Origin: Monoplex corrugatus | Lineage: Eukaryota; Mollusca; Gastropoda; Littorinimorpha; Ranellidae | DNA: 64,000 nt | Direction: 5' to 3' | Assembly: GCA_030674185.1 (NCBI GenBank) | Contig: JAPXFY010000026.1 | Location: 44,199,632 to 44,263,631 of the forward strand | Shown: positions 22,771-33,780 of the stretch, piece after piece | Layout of the letters: each line of letters opens with the position of its first letter | Position numbering within the stretch: the stretch's first letter is position 1 | Position numbers and translations under genes: made by a program | The notes under the pieces: model-generated | Told to the model about the DNA's origin: nothing | Seen by the model: the letters and a program-made list of their open reading frames with translations, nothing else | Databases searched by the model: none

Positions 22771-23150
22771 ATCTATTTCTCTTACCCCACCCCACCCGCC
22801 GTCTTTTTTGCTCTCTACCCCCCCCCCTCCCAGTCTTTCTCGCTCTCTCTCTCTCTCTCTCTCCGTCTTTCTGTCTGTCTGTCTCTCTCTCTCTCTCGCC
22901 TCTCTCTCTCTCTCTCTCTCTCTATCTTCTTCGCTCTCTCTCTCTCTCCGCCTGTCTCTGTCTATCTGTCTCCCCCCTCTCTCTAGCTCTATCTCTATTT
23001 CTCTCTCTCTCTCTCTCCCTCTCTCTCCCCTGTCTCTCTCTCTTTCTCTCTATCTCCCCTGTCTCTCTCTCTCTTTCTCTCTGTTCCCCCTTCCTCTTTC
23101 TCTCTCCTTCACTCTCTGTCCGTCTTTCTCTCTCCGTCTTTCTCACTATT
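22700..23150. repeat. CT-rich microsatellite
   Basis: CTCT and CTGT repeats with C-rich interruptions. Confidence 0.88.
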
Positions 23151-23289
23151 TCTTTTGCATTTCATGTGTTGTGTTTATTTCTTGCCCTTCTTGATCCCTG
23201 CATCTCTTCTTCAGCACCGTTCTGTGCTTTTTACTGACTGGCCTAGTGTTGATTCGTGTCCCCTTCCAACTCTCTAATGTCTTTAAAAG

Positions 23290-23505
23290 AAGAAGGAGAG
23301 AAGAAAAGAAAGAACAGGAGAAAAAAATAAAGGAGGGAAGAAAGAAAACACAATACAGAAAAAAAAAAAGGGGGGGGGGGAAACGAAGAAAGAAAGAATG
23401 AGAAAGTTAAACAGAAAGACAGTGACCGAGAAAAAGAAAGAAAAAAAAAAAGAAAAAAAGAACAGAAAACGGGTACGCTCTTTCAGAGTGAATGACTTAG
23501 GGGGC

Positions 23506-23568
<63 letters not shown>

Positions 23569-23600
23569 GTGTGTGTGTGTTGTGTGTCTGTGTGTGTGAA
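23290..23600. repeat. Purine-rich stretch and GT microsatellite
   Basis: GAAA-type purine sequence (23285-23470) followed by GT repeats (23508-23600). Confidence 0.88.
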
Positions 23601-23854
23601 AAAAGAAGAGTACCTCGATTCAACTTTTTTTTCTCAAACTTTTTAAAACTTTTTTTTTTTTGACAAAACACAAATAAAAACAATGCTTGCTGAAAATTAT
23701 TACAATATCATTGAAAAAATGAACAAGATGTGTATACAATGGATTGAGCAAAACTCATATACATACGCCATATCTATTAGTCTGTTATGTTTTTTTCAAA
23801 CAATATAAGGTCGTTTAATTTATACAGTTTTAGATTTTAGTTGTTGTGGTATTT

Positions 23855-23932
23855 GTTTGTTAGTTTGTTGTTTGTTTGTTGTTTGTTTGTTTGTTTGTTT
23901 GTTTGTTTGTTTGTTTGTTTGTTTGTTTTTGT
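23855..23932. repeat. GTTT microsatellite
   Basis: Repeats of GTTT, about 18 units with small interruptions. Confidence 0.9.
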
Positions 23933-24087
23933 ATTCTCCCTCAGCAAAAGGTCAACGATAAACGCATTGGCAAAGCAAGATTATCCGCTTGAGACCCAAA
24001 GTTCAAAACACATGCAAAACGCCTACATCTTCAACAAAGGTTGTATGTGCATGAATTTACAACGTCGATTCAACTTGATCAGTGGTG

Positions 24088-24135
24088 CATGTATGTATGT
24101 ATGTATGTATGTATGTATGTATGTATGTATGTATG

Positions 24136-24166
<31 letters not shown>

Positions 24167-25090
24167 TGTATGTATGTATGTAGTGTATGTATGTATGTGT
24201 GTTGTATGTATGTATGTATGTATGTATGTATGTATGTATGTATGTATTATGTGTATGTATGTATGATGCATGCATGTATGTTTGTATGTATGTATGTATG
24301 TAGTAGGTAGTAAGTATAGTAGTGTAGTAGGTATGATGTATGTATGTTATGTATGTATTGTATGTATGTAGTATGTAGTATGTTAGTAGTATAGTAGGTA
24401 CGGTATGTAGTATGTATGTATGTGTGTGTAAATATGTGTATGTATGTATGTATGTATTTATGTATGTATATATTAGGTACGTGTGTATGTATGTATGTAT
24501 GTATGTATGTATTTAGTACGTAGTGTGTATGTATGTATGTGTGTATGCATGTATGTAATGTATGTATGTATATGTATGTAGTGTAGTGCATGTATGTATT
24601 ATGTGTTATGTATGTATTAGTATGTATGTATGTATGTGTGTATGTATGTATGTGTTGTATGTATGTGATGTATGTATGTATGTATGTATAGTATATATGT
24701 ATGTATGTATGTATGTAGGCCTATGTATTAGTACGTATATATGTTGTAGTATGTATGTATGTATGTATAGTATGTATGTATGTTGTGTGTAGTATGTATG
24801 TCTGTATGTATGTATGTATATATGTATGTGTGTGTATGTGTGCATGTGTGCATGTATGTATGTATGTATGTATGTAGTATGTATGTATGTATGATGTATA
24901 GTATGTATGTATGTATGTATTTATGTAGTATGTATTATAGTACGTATGTATTAGATACGTATGTATGTATTAGGTACGTAGTACGTACGTATGTATGTAT
25001 GGTATTATAGTATAGTATGTATGTATGTAGTTATATGTATGTATTATGTATTATGTATGTATGTATGTATGTATGTATGTATGTGCATGT
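24088..25090. repeat. ATGT tetranucleotide microsatellite, about 1 kb
   Basis: Pure ATGT at the ends (24088-24160 and 25050-25084) and many one-base shifts, TAG/TAC variants and GTAGT words in the middle. Confidence 0.93.
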
Positions 25091-25384
25091 GTGGATGGAG
25101 TGTGTGTCTGTGTATGTGTGCGTGTGTGTGTAAGAAGAAAGCTTGATCAATGTGTGTATATATGCTTTTTTGTTTATTATATTTTTTTGTTTTGGTTTTG
25201 GTTTGTTTGTTTCTTTTTTCTTCTTTTTTTTCTTTTCTTTCTTTCTGTTGCTTTTTAAGACGAGTGTTTGAACAGTGTTTCATCGGCGTAGTCTGACATT
25301 TAAGGTGAAAACTAAGCACAGAAAAGTACACACAACAACAACAGCAAGTACGCTACACATGAGTCAGCACAAAGGCGCAGTTGC

Positions 25385-25505
25385 ACAGTAAAAACAAACA
25401 ACAAACAAACAAACGCAAACAAACAAACAAATAAACACACAAACAAACAAGCACACAAATAAACGCACAAACAAACACACAAACACACAAAATTAATAAA
25501 CAAAC
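25385..25505. repeat. CAAA-type microsatellite
   Basis: ACAAACAAAC with CACA interruptions; the minus strand reads as a Cys/Val/Leu-rich frame of no meaning. Confidence 0.88.
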
Positions 25506-25544
25506 AAATACTACTATTACAACTAGAGCACCATCACCAAACTG

Positions 25545-26225
25545 AGATATTATCAGAGCTGTGTCATTTTCACCCTACTTTATGGTTCAGAATGCTGGAG
25601 GATGACAGAAAGTGATTTTTTTTCCGTCCCATTTTCTACGACACCTTAATGGCCACAGGAGCTGACACAATTGTTTTTAACAATGCGATGATGATGATGC
25701 AGTGTGATGAGGATGATAATCATGATGCTATGGACTTCCACCTAGGATTGAGACTGTGTGACGGTGCTGTACTCTACGCTTACTTTCATAACATATCCTG
25801 GCGTCAACCAGGCCCGAGAGAAACAGACACCTGTGATGCTGGTCAGAAGATTTGAGCAACGCCCTCAATGACGCGTCCGTGAAGTGGATGAGACTCGACT
25901 GTGTGGTCCCAGTCTTTCCAATGAGCCCATAGCACGCCAAGCTTTGGGTAGGAGCCGGTTAGAGCCGAAAAATCCAAAATGATATATTTTTTAGGGGACT
26001 GATGGGTATTCGAACCCATAACCTTCCAGTCGGTAGCCCGTTGCGTTAACCATACACCACGGCGACTGTCAGAAAGTGATCTTACCAAACTGTCAAGCTT
26101 CCATACAGACAACCTCCAAAGACTTATGCAAATATTCTGAACCAACACCATCTTCAGCCAATCACGTCTCAACCCCACTGCAGTCAAGAAAATATGAAAC
26201 ACTATCGTCACGAAAAGATGACCAA
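25545..26225 (+). mobile_element. Another LINE fragment split by a SINE1 insertion
   Basis: The plus strand before the SINE reads LYGSECWRMTES and after it SDLTKLSSFHTDNLQRLMQI, both parts of an RT C-terminal region (LYGxECW). The SINE1 copy at 25617-26069 interrupts it with an 11-bp duplication. Several stops are present. Confidence 0.6.
25617..26069 (-). mobile_element. SINE1, minus strand, with target duplication
   Basis: Flanked by CAGAAAGTGAT at 25606-25616 and 26070-26080. The head is at 26010-26069; the 3' end is cut short relative to other copies. It interrupts a LINE fragment. Confidence 0.85.
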
Positions 26226-26469
26226 TTCTTTTTTTTTTAATAAAACTGCTGTGCGAAGATTGAGTAGGGATTTATTGCACTCAGGCAAAACCACATGCGC
26301 TCGTCCCAAACCTGCCCGAAATTGTCTGGCAGATTCCGGCCCTGAGACTGCACTAAAGAGTTTGTAGTATGGAGTTTGTTCAAGAAGGATTCATCGCACT
26401 CGGAATTCCTTATGCGCTCCACCCAAATCTACCAGCAATTACTGTGGCAGACCCCCTAGGCCTGGAATA

Positions 26470-26644
26470 TATGAAACTCGACTGTGTGGTCCCAGTTTTC
26501 CCAATGAGCTGAAAGCACGCTGGACTCTGGGTAGGACCAGGTTGGGGACCGAAAAATTCCACAAAGATTGTTTATAAGACTGATGGGATTTGAACTCGCA
26601 ATCTTCCAATCACAGTTCACTGCGCTAACCACTCACCACTGCGT
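26470..26644 (-). mobile_element. SINE1 5' half, diverged
   Basis: Only the head and first third of the body are present (ACTCGACTGTGTGGTCCCAG to the reverse of box A near 26620). It is more diverged than the other copies and so probably older. Confidence 0.7.
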
Positions 26645-26654
26645 ATGGTGGGCT

Positions 26655-27110
26655 TTGTTTGTTTGTTTGTTTTGTTTGTTTGTTTGCTTGTTTGTTTGTT
26701 TGTTTGTTGTTTGTTTGTTTGTTTGTTTGTTTTTGTTTTCCCTTCCCTCTCTGCCCTCATTCATTTTCTTGGCACCATTTCTTCTTCTTCTTCATCATCA
26801 TCATTTCTGCTTCTTCTTCTTCTTCTTCTTTTCTTCTTCTTCTTCTTCTTCTTTTACTTCTTCTTCTTCTTCTTCTTCTTCTCCTTCTCTTCTTCTTCTC
26901 CTCCTCCTCCTCTTTTCCCTTCCTCCTCCTCCTTCTCCCTCTCTCTCTTCTTTTTTTGTTCTCGCTTTTGCTGTTGCTGGACATTTTTGTTTTGCTTTGT
27001 AGTCTTAATATTCTGTTTCTTTCTTTCTTTTTTTTTCTTTACATTTTTTCTTCTTTTTTTTTTTGTTATTTGTTTTCTTTCTCTTTTTTTTTTTTTTTTT
27101 TCATTATTTT
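26655..27110. repeat. GTTT, TTC and T-rich tracts
   Basis: GTTT repeats (26655-26735), TTC/TCC repeats (26777-26945), then T-rich sequence to 27110. Long frames here are low complexity. Confidence 0.9.
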
Positions 27111-27354
27111 GTCTTAAGTATTTTTGTTCCCCATTCACTCTTTCTAGTATTTTATTTCACTATTTTTGTTTTCATTGCATTTTTTTTTTCACTTGCGTGT
27201 CTCTTGTTAAATGAGTTGATTGGTTCTTTTGGACGTGGGGTGATGGGTGGGAGAGAATAAAAACAATGATTGCCGATAATGGCGCTATCGTTCGGGGTTT
27301 TCGTTGTTTTATTCTTCTGTTAGAAATTGAAGACTGGTTCATACTGACCATGAT

Positions 27355-27824
<470 letters not shown>

Positions 27825-27948
27825 CATTGGGAGAAACAAAATGGTCAGCGAAGAGGCCAGTTTTTAATTTTGCCGGCTGGGAATGAATTCACGATATTGG
27901 ATCTTATCAGCATGGCGCTTTAACCAACTGGGCAGATGTACCACTATG

Positions 27949-28437
27949 TCATCATCATCATCAAGTGCCCTGCCGCATGGCGTTGGCGATCATGGCCCTC
28001 CACATGTATCTATCCCTTGTTGCCGCGAGCACATCTTCCACCCTCTCTGTCTCAGCCACCCTGCAAGTCCGCCCAATATTTTCTCCCTGGGTCTACTGGT
28101 GCTCTCTGTCCCTCCAGCTTTTCCCGTTGTGACCAGGTGCTCTAATTCCCCTTTCCTCATAAAATGGCCTGTAAATGTTGCCTGTCTTTTCTTAATCTTC
28201 TTATGAATGATCTTTTGTGTCTGCCTCCATCAATACTGTCTCGTTTGTTTTCTTTGCTGCCCATGGAACTCTCAACATTCTTCTTTGAAACCACATCTCG
28301 GCTGCCTCAATTCTTGTTCTGGCTTTGCTTGTTGACTGTCCACGCCTCACAACCGTGTAAAATTATCGGTTGTATATAACATTCAAGGACTCTCTTCCTG
28401 ATGTTAATTGATAGGCATTTGTTGGTAAGAATGCTTT
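27949..28437 (-). mobile_element. LINE-A fragment, minus strand
   Basis: The usual C-terminal RT region with several frameshifts; CATCATCATCAT tail at 27949. The 5' end stops at the TNKCL segment, inside a short direct duplication of ACCACTATGT (about 27940 and 28439), which is a possible target duplication. Confidence 0.75.
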
Positions 28438-28639
28438 TACCACTATGTACCATAACATGAAGAATGTGGTGCTTTTTTTTAATTCAGATTGTGGGTTGGG
28501 CGGTGGTTGGAGGAGAGGGTCTGAAAAATTCTTGATCCTATTTGTCGGCTTAAAGAGTATGAATTATAAGTCGTTCCTTATAGAATTAGCCTCCAAAAGA
28601 TAGACTCAATGCGCGTTACACACAATCAGACTTTAGTGG

Positions 28640-29060
28640 AGAACAGAGAACTCGAGCTGTTAGGCGAGCAGACCCTACTGCACTAATTTGCTGCACAGTC
28701 TGCATCTTTGTTAAGCGTGCATCTTTAATGTTTTCGTGTTTGTACTACAGAAACCCTCAGGCAGAAACAGGCCCATACCTGTATTTTAGTCTGAAACAAG
28801 TGCTGACAATATCTTGACAAGATAGACAACCAGCCTGTTGTCTAAAGACAGGATGTTGACAATGTCTGGTTCGTAAGGCAGCCACTGACATGACTTACAG
28901 GATATTTTACGTGCGTATTTGATATTCAGCATGCGAACGGGGTTGGGGGGGGGGAGGAGGAGGAGGAGGGGAGGCACAGACAACTCTGCCCATATGTGGG
29001 ATCGGGAAAAAAATCTCCACTCTTTACCACCAGGTCCGACGTTTTACCCACTTGTCTATT
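28640..29060 (-). mobile_element. SINE3 copy, minus strand, with G-rich insert
   Basis: Segments GAACTCGAGCTGTTAGGCGA, GCTGCACAGTCTGCATCTTT and ATTTTACGTGCGTATTTGAT follow SINE3 minus order. The middle contains extra sequence and a G tract at 28943-28975. Confidence 0.5.
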
Positions 29061-29100
29061 GCACCCGTCAAAATATCCTGTTATCCTTAAGACAGTATCT

Positions 29101-29484
29101 CTTCTAATAATAATAATTACAATAATTACAATATTTATATAGCGCAAAATCTTGATAAAATCAAATCTAAGCGCTGAAACACACACACAAGCACGCACGC
29201 ACACACACGCACGCACGCATCGCACACACACGCACTCACGCACGCACACACCACACACACACACACCACACGGCTATAAATGGGAGAAAGAATAAAAGCA
29301 ATGGAAAATTATAGAGAGCATATTATATACAATTATATATTGCAGTGTGATTCCCCTCCGAGTGGAGACAGGCTGCAGAGGGGATTGAGTGAGGTCAGGA
29401 TTTTATGCAGAGGAGAAAAGGTGAGTTTTGAGAGCGGACTGAAGGAGACAAAAGTTGGTTGCTGACGGACTGAGAGAGGAAGTC
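29101..29484 (-). mobile_element. LINE-B (CR1/L2-like) 3' end, uninterrupted copy
   Basis: Reading on the minus strand, the same C-terminal protein end (LPLSVRQQPTFVSF) is followed by the 3' UTR, a CA/GT tract, GCGCTATATAAATATTG and an ATT tail. It lacks the DIRS and so serves as an empty-site paralog for 51941-51957/57684-57700. Confidence 0.8.
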
Positions 29485-29489
29485 CGCAC

Positions 29490-29573
29490 GCACGCACGCA
29501 CGCACGCACACACAAACACACACTCACACATCCCGTCTAATATCACTCATAGTGAAAAGACGTTAAATCAAAG

Positions 29574-29648
<75 letters not shown>

Positions 29649-29752
29649 CACACAACACCACACACACAACACACACGCACACGCACATACAAAACACAAC
29701 ACAAACACGCACACACACACTACACACACACACCACACACACACACAGAGGT
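29490..29752. repeat. CA microsatellite
   Basis: CA repeats with a GTGAAAAGACGTTAAATCAA interruption at about 29550 like that in the 6.2-kb tract; it ends in a GA-rich stretch (29757-29820). Confidence 0.9.
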
Positions 29753-30209
29753 AAACAGGGAGAGAGAGAGAGCGGGGAGGAGAGACAGAAAGACAGAGGG
29801 GAGAGAGACAGAGAGAGATTTCTCTCGCTAACTTGAAAAATCTTCCACCAAAATTCGAATGGAAAATTAAACTTTAAAACAGCTATAAATACAATCATCA
29901 TTCGCATCAATTTAAGATAAAATGTAAAAAAAAAAAAATTTTTAAAAAAAAAACGTTAACAAAACTTATTTTCGATCTGTTACAAATTTTTATTATTGAA
30001 AAAAAAAAAAACCCAAAACAAAGCAAAACAAATAAGCCAAACAAACAAACAAACAAAAACAATGAGTTGGGGTAGAAGACACGAGAGGGATTTTTATTTC
30101 TATTTTGTCAGGGGGGAAAATCATCTTTACATTAATTCATGAATCATAAATCTGCTATCATGAAACCTCAGTACACTGCTTCTGTAAAATGATGTGACAC
30201 TGTATTTTG

Positions 30210-30300
30210 ACAGAAGGCTCGGTTTCTCAAGATAGCGTCCTCGCGTTTGGAATAAATTTCATATGCATTGACACCACTGATCGTGCCATGTGAAGAAGAT
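30210..30300 (-). mobile_element. SINE2 3' fragment that leads into the 44/61-bp minisatellite
   Basis: CTCGGTTTCTCAAGATAGCG, GGAATAAATTTCATATGCAT, then GCCATGTGAAGAAGATCCAT follow the SINE2 order. The array begins where the SINE reads ATGTGA..AAGATCCA. Confidence 0.75.
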
Positions 30301-32500
30301 CCATGACGATCATAGCACGAGCCATCAGCCTGCACATACCATGTCATGTGAAGGACAAAATCCATGACGGTCATGGCACAAGCCATCAGCCTGCACATAC
30401 CATGTCATGTGAAGGACAAGATCCATGACGGTCATGGCACATACCATGTCATGTGAAGGACAAGATCCATGACGGTCATGGCACATACCATGTCATGTGA
30501 AGGACAAGATCCATGACGGTCATGGCACAAGCCATCAGCCTACACGTACCATGCCATGCGAAGGACAAGATCCATGACGGTCATGGCACATACCATGTCA
30601 TGTGAAGGACAAGATCCATGACGGTCATGGCACAAGCCATCAGCCTGCACATACCATGGCATGTGAAGGAGAAGATCCATGACGGTCATGGCACATACCA
30701 TGTCATGTGAAGGACAAGATCCATGACGGTCATGGCACAAGCCATCAGCCTGCACATACCATGCCATGTGAAGGAGAAGATCCATGACGGTCATGGCACA
30801 TACCATGTCATGTGAAGGACAAGATCCATGACGGTCATGGCACAAGTCATCAGCCTGCACATACCATGGCATGTGAAGGAGAAGATCCATGACGGTCATG
30901 GCACATACCATGTCATGTGAAGGACAAGATCCATGACGATCATGGCACATACCATGTCATGTGAAGGACAAGATCCATGACGGTCATGGCACATACCATG
31001 TCATGTGAAGGACAAGATCCATGACGGTCATGGCACATACCATGTCATGTGAAGGACAAGATCCATGACGGTCATGGCACATACCATGTCATGTGAAGGA
31101 CAAGATCCATGACGATCATGGCACATACCATGTCATGTGAAGGACAAGATCCATGACGGTCATGGCACATACCATGTCATGTGAAGGACAAGATCCATGA
31201 CGGTCATGGCACATACCATGCCATGTGAAGGAGAAGATCCATGACGGTCATGGCACATACCATGTCATGTGAAGGACAAGATCCATGACGGTCATGGCAC
31301 ATACCATGTCATGTGAAGGACAATATCCATGACGGTCATGGCACATACCATGTCATGTGAAGGACAAGATCCATGACGGTCATGGCACATACCATGTCAT
31401 GTGAAGGACAAGATCCATGACGGTCATGGCACATACCATGTCATGTGAAGGACAAGATCCATGACGGTCATGGCAAATGCCATCAGCCTACACATACTAT
31501 GTCATGCGAAGGACAAGATCCATGACGGTCATGGCACATACCATGTCATGTGAAGGACAAGATCCATGACGGTCATGGCACAAGTCATCAGCCTGCACAT
31601 ACCGTGCCAATGTGAAGGAGAAGATCCATGACGGTCATGGCACATACCATGCCATGTGAAGGAGAAGATCCATGACGGTCATGGCACATACCATGTCATG
31701 TGAAGGACAAGATCCATGACGGTCATGGCACATACCATGTCATGTGAAGGACAAGATCCATGACGGTCATGGCACATACCATGTCATGTGAAGGACAAGA
31801 TCCATGACGGTCATGGCAAATGCCATCAGCCTACACATACTATGTCATGCGAAGGACAAGATCCATGACGGTCATGGCACATACCATGTCATGTGAAGGA
31901 CAAGATCCATGACGGTCATGGCACAAGTCATCAGCCTGCACATACCGTGCCAATGTGAAGGAGAAGATCCATGACGGTCATGGCACATACTGTGCCAATG
32001 TGAAGGAGAAGATCCATGACGGTCATGGCACAAGTCATCAGCCTGCACATACCGTGCCAATGTGAAGGAGAAGATCCATGACGGTCATGGCACATACTGT
32101 GCCAGTGTGAAGGAGAAGATCCATGACGGTCATGGCACAAGTCATCAGCCTGCACATACCGTGCCAATGTGAAGGAGAAGATCCATGACGGTCATGGCAC
32201 AAGCCTGCACATACCATGCCATGTGAAGGAGAAGATCCATGACAGTCATGGCACATACCATGTCACATGAAGGAGAAGATCCATGACGGTCATGGCACAA
32301 GCCTACACATACCATGCCATGTGAAGGAGAAGATCCATGACGGTCATGGCACATATCATGCCATGTGAAGAAGATCCATGACGGTCATGGCACATATCGT
32401 GCCATGTGAAGGAGAAGATCCATGACGATCATGGCACATATCATGCCATGTGAAGAGGATCCATGACGGTCATGGCACAAGCCATCAGCCTGTACATAAG
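30285..32500 (-). repeat. 44/61-bp minisatellite derived from SINE2
   Basis: About 45-50 head-to-tail units. The common 44-bp unit reads AAGATCCATGACGGTCATGG, CACATACCATGTCATGTGAA, GGAC; a 61-bp form carries 17 extra bases between two GCAC words (AAGCCATCAGCCT inside). The unit matches SINE2 3' sequence (ATGTGA, AGAAGATCCA, CACAAGCC, AAGCCTGCACATA). Open frames across it are by-products of the repetition. Confidence 0.92.
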
Positions 32501-32639
32501 ACCTTTGTTCTAACACAGGCTCTGCACGATAATGTTTATGTCTTTTATTACCTATGTTTGCTTTTTGCAGAAGTTCGGGGTTTTTAAAAATTAAATCCAT
32601 CTGCGAGGGTGAAGAACAAAATCTTTTTCTTTCCCTCAA

Positions 32640-32859
32640 ATAGAGATCGGGGGGGGGGGGGGAAGAGAAAAAAGAAAGATGAACACGAGCATCCCTCCAT
32701 ACGAAAAAGAAAAGAAAGAAAGAAAGATAAAGAACAAGTTGAAGAAGAGGAAAAGAAAAAGAAAGCCGAATATGGGCTCCCCCACCCCTATCCTCATAAC
32801 AAGGAAAATATGACGAAAAAGAAAGAAAGAAAGAAAGAAGATGAAAGAAGAAAAAAGAA

Positions 32860-32896
<37 letters not shown>

Positions 32897-32940
32897 AGAA
32901 GAAGAAGAAGACCTTTTTTTCGTCGAAGAAAAAAAAAAGA
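32640..32940. repeat. G tract and GAAA-type purine repeats
   Basis: A run of G (32649-32662) followed by AAGA/GAAA repeats to 32935. Confidence 0.88.
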
Positions 32941-33049
32941 TAACCGCACGAACGGTAAGCTACGTTATTTTGAAATGTCTGTACGCTGGAATCGAAATCC
33001 ACGGCTGGCAATGACAAGAGTGTTTACCAGTATGTCGTATATTGTCCAA

Positions 33050-33500
33050 ACATAACACGAAGACGAGACCGACCGCGCTTTGGTAATAAGGTGCACGCGC
33101 TTTTCAGGACCCACAACCCAGCAAGGGCCCCCGAGCCTGCGCAGTGTCAATGTGTGTCGCCAAGGCAGCAGGGAAGGGAGCTAAGTCAGTTAGCCAGAAA
33201 TCAAAGAGAACGGCTGGACGTAGGACGCCAGTAGGGGGAGGACGGGGACGGATTTGGGGAAGTCGTTATTCCATTAGAGGGCCAGCGTTCTGTCTCGCAA
33301 GTGGCTGCGTCTCGGCAAATCAAACATCACAGCCTAGCGTCTCGGCTAAGCCTCAATCCTGCACTAAGTTTGTTCGAGTAATGAGACGGTGTTGAAATTC
33401 GATTTGATGGCCACGCGCGGTCTACAATAATTGCTAGCGATTCCTCCGCACGAGGCTAGCATCCCCCTCCAGCCACCACTACCACCTCCTACCCCCACCC
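33050..33500. other. GC-richer unique sequence between minisatellites
   Basis: Contains GCCTGCGCAGTG (about 33135) and several CpG words. A plus-strand frame (33144-33395) shows no similarity I recognise. It might include a start region; the evidence is weak. Confidence 0.3.
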
Positions 33501-33509
33501 CCATCACCT

Positions 33510-33710
33510 CCCTGGTTCCTTGGATCACATTGAGAACTGGTGACTTTTTAACCTGAAGTGGGTACTGAGATGTTTATCATCACTCCTCACCCTAGCATCC
33601 CCCTCTACCCCCCACCCCCTACCCCTGGTTCCTTGGATCACATTGAGAACGGGTGACTTTTTAACCTGAAGTGGGTACTGAGGTGTTTATCATCACTCCT
33701 CAACCCCCCT
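33510..33710 (+). repeat. Tandem duplication of about 115-120 bp
   Basis: GGTTCCTTGGATCACATTGA through TTTATCATCACTCCTCA appears at 33513-33588 and 33628-33703 with few differences. Confidence 0.85.
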
Positions 33711-33780
33711 CCCTCTCCACTCTCCTCCAACACACATACGTGTACACACTACGACCATTCTCGGCCCAGAGTAGTTGACG

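Noticed and set aside
30540..32354. Minus-strand frames with repeated CHDRHGS and MVCAMTVMD
   Set aside because: These are translations of the 44/61-bp minisatellite, which comes from a SINE; not a repeat protein.
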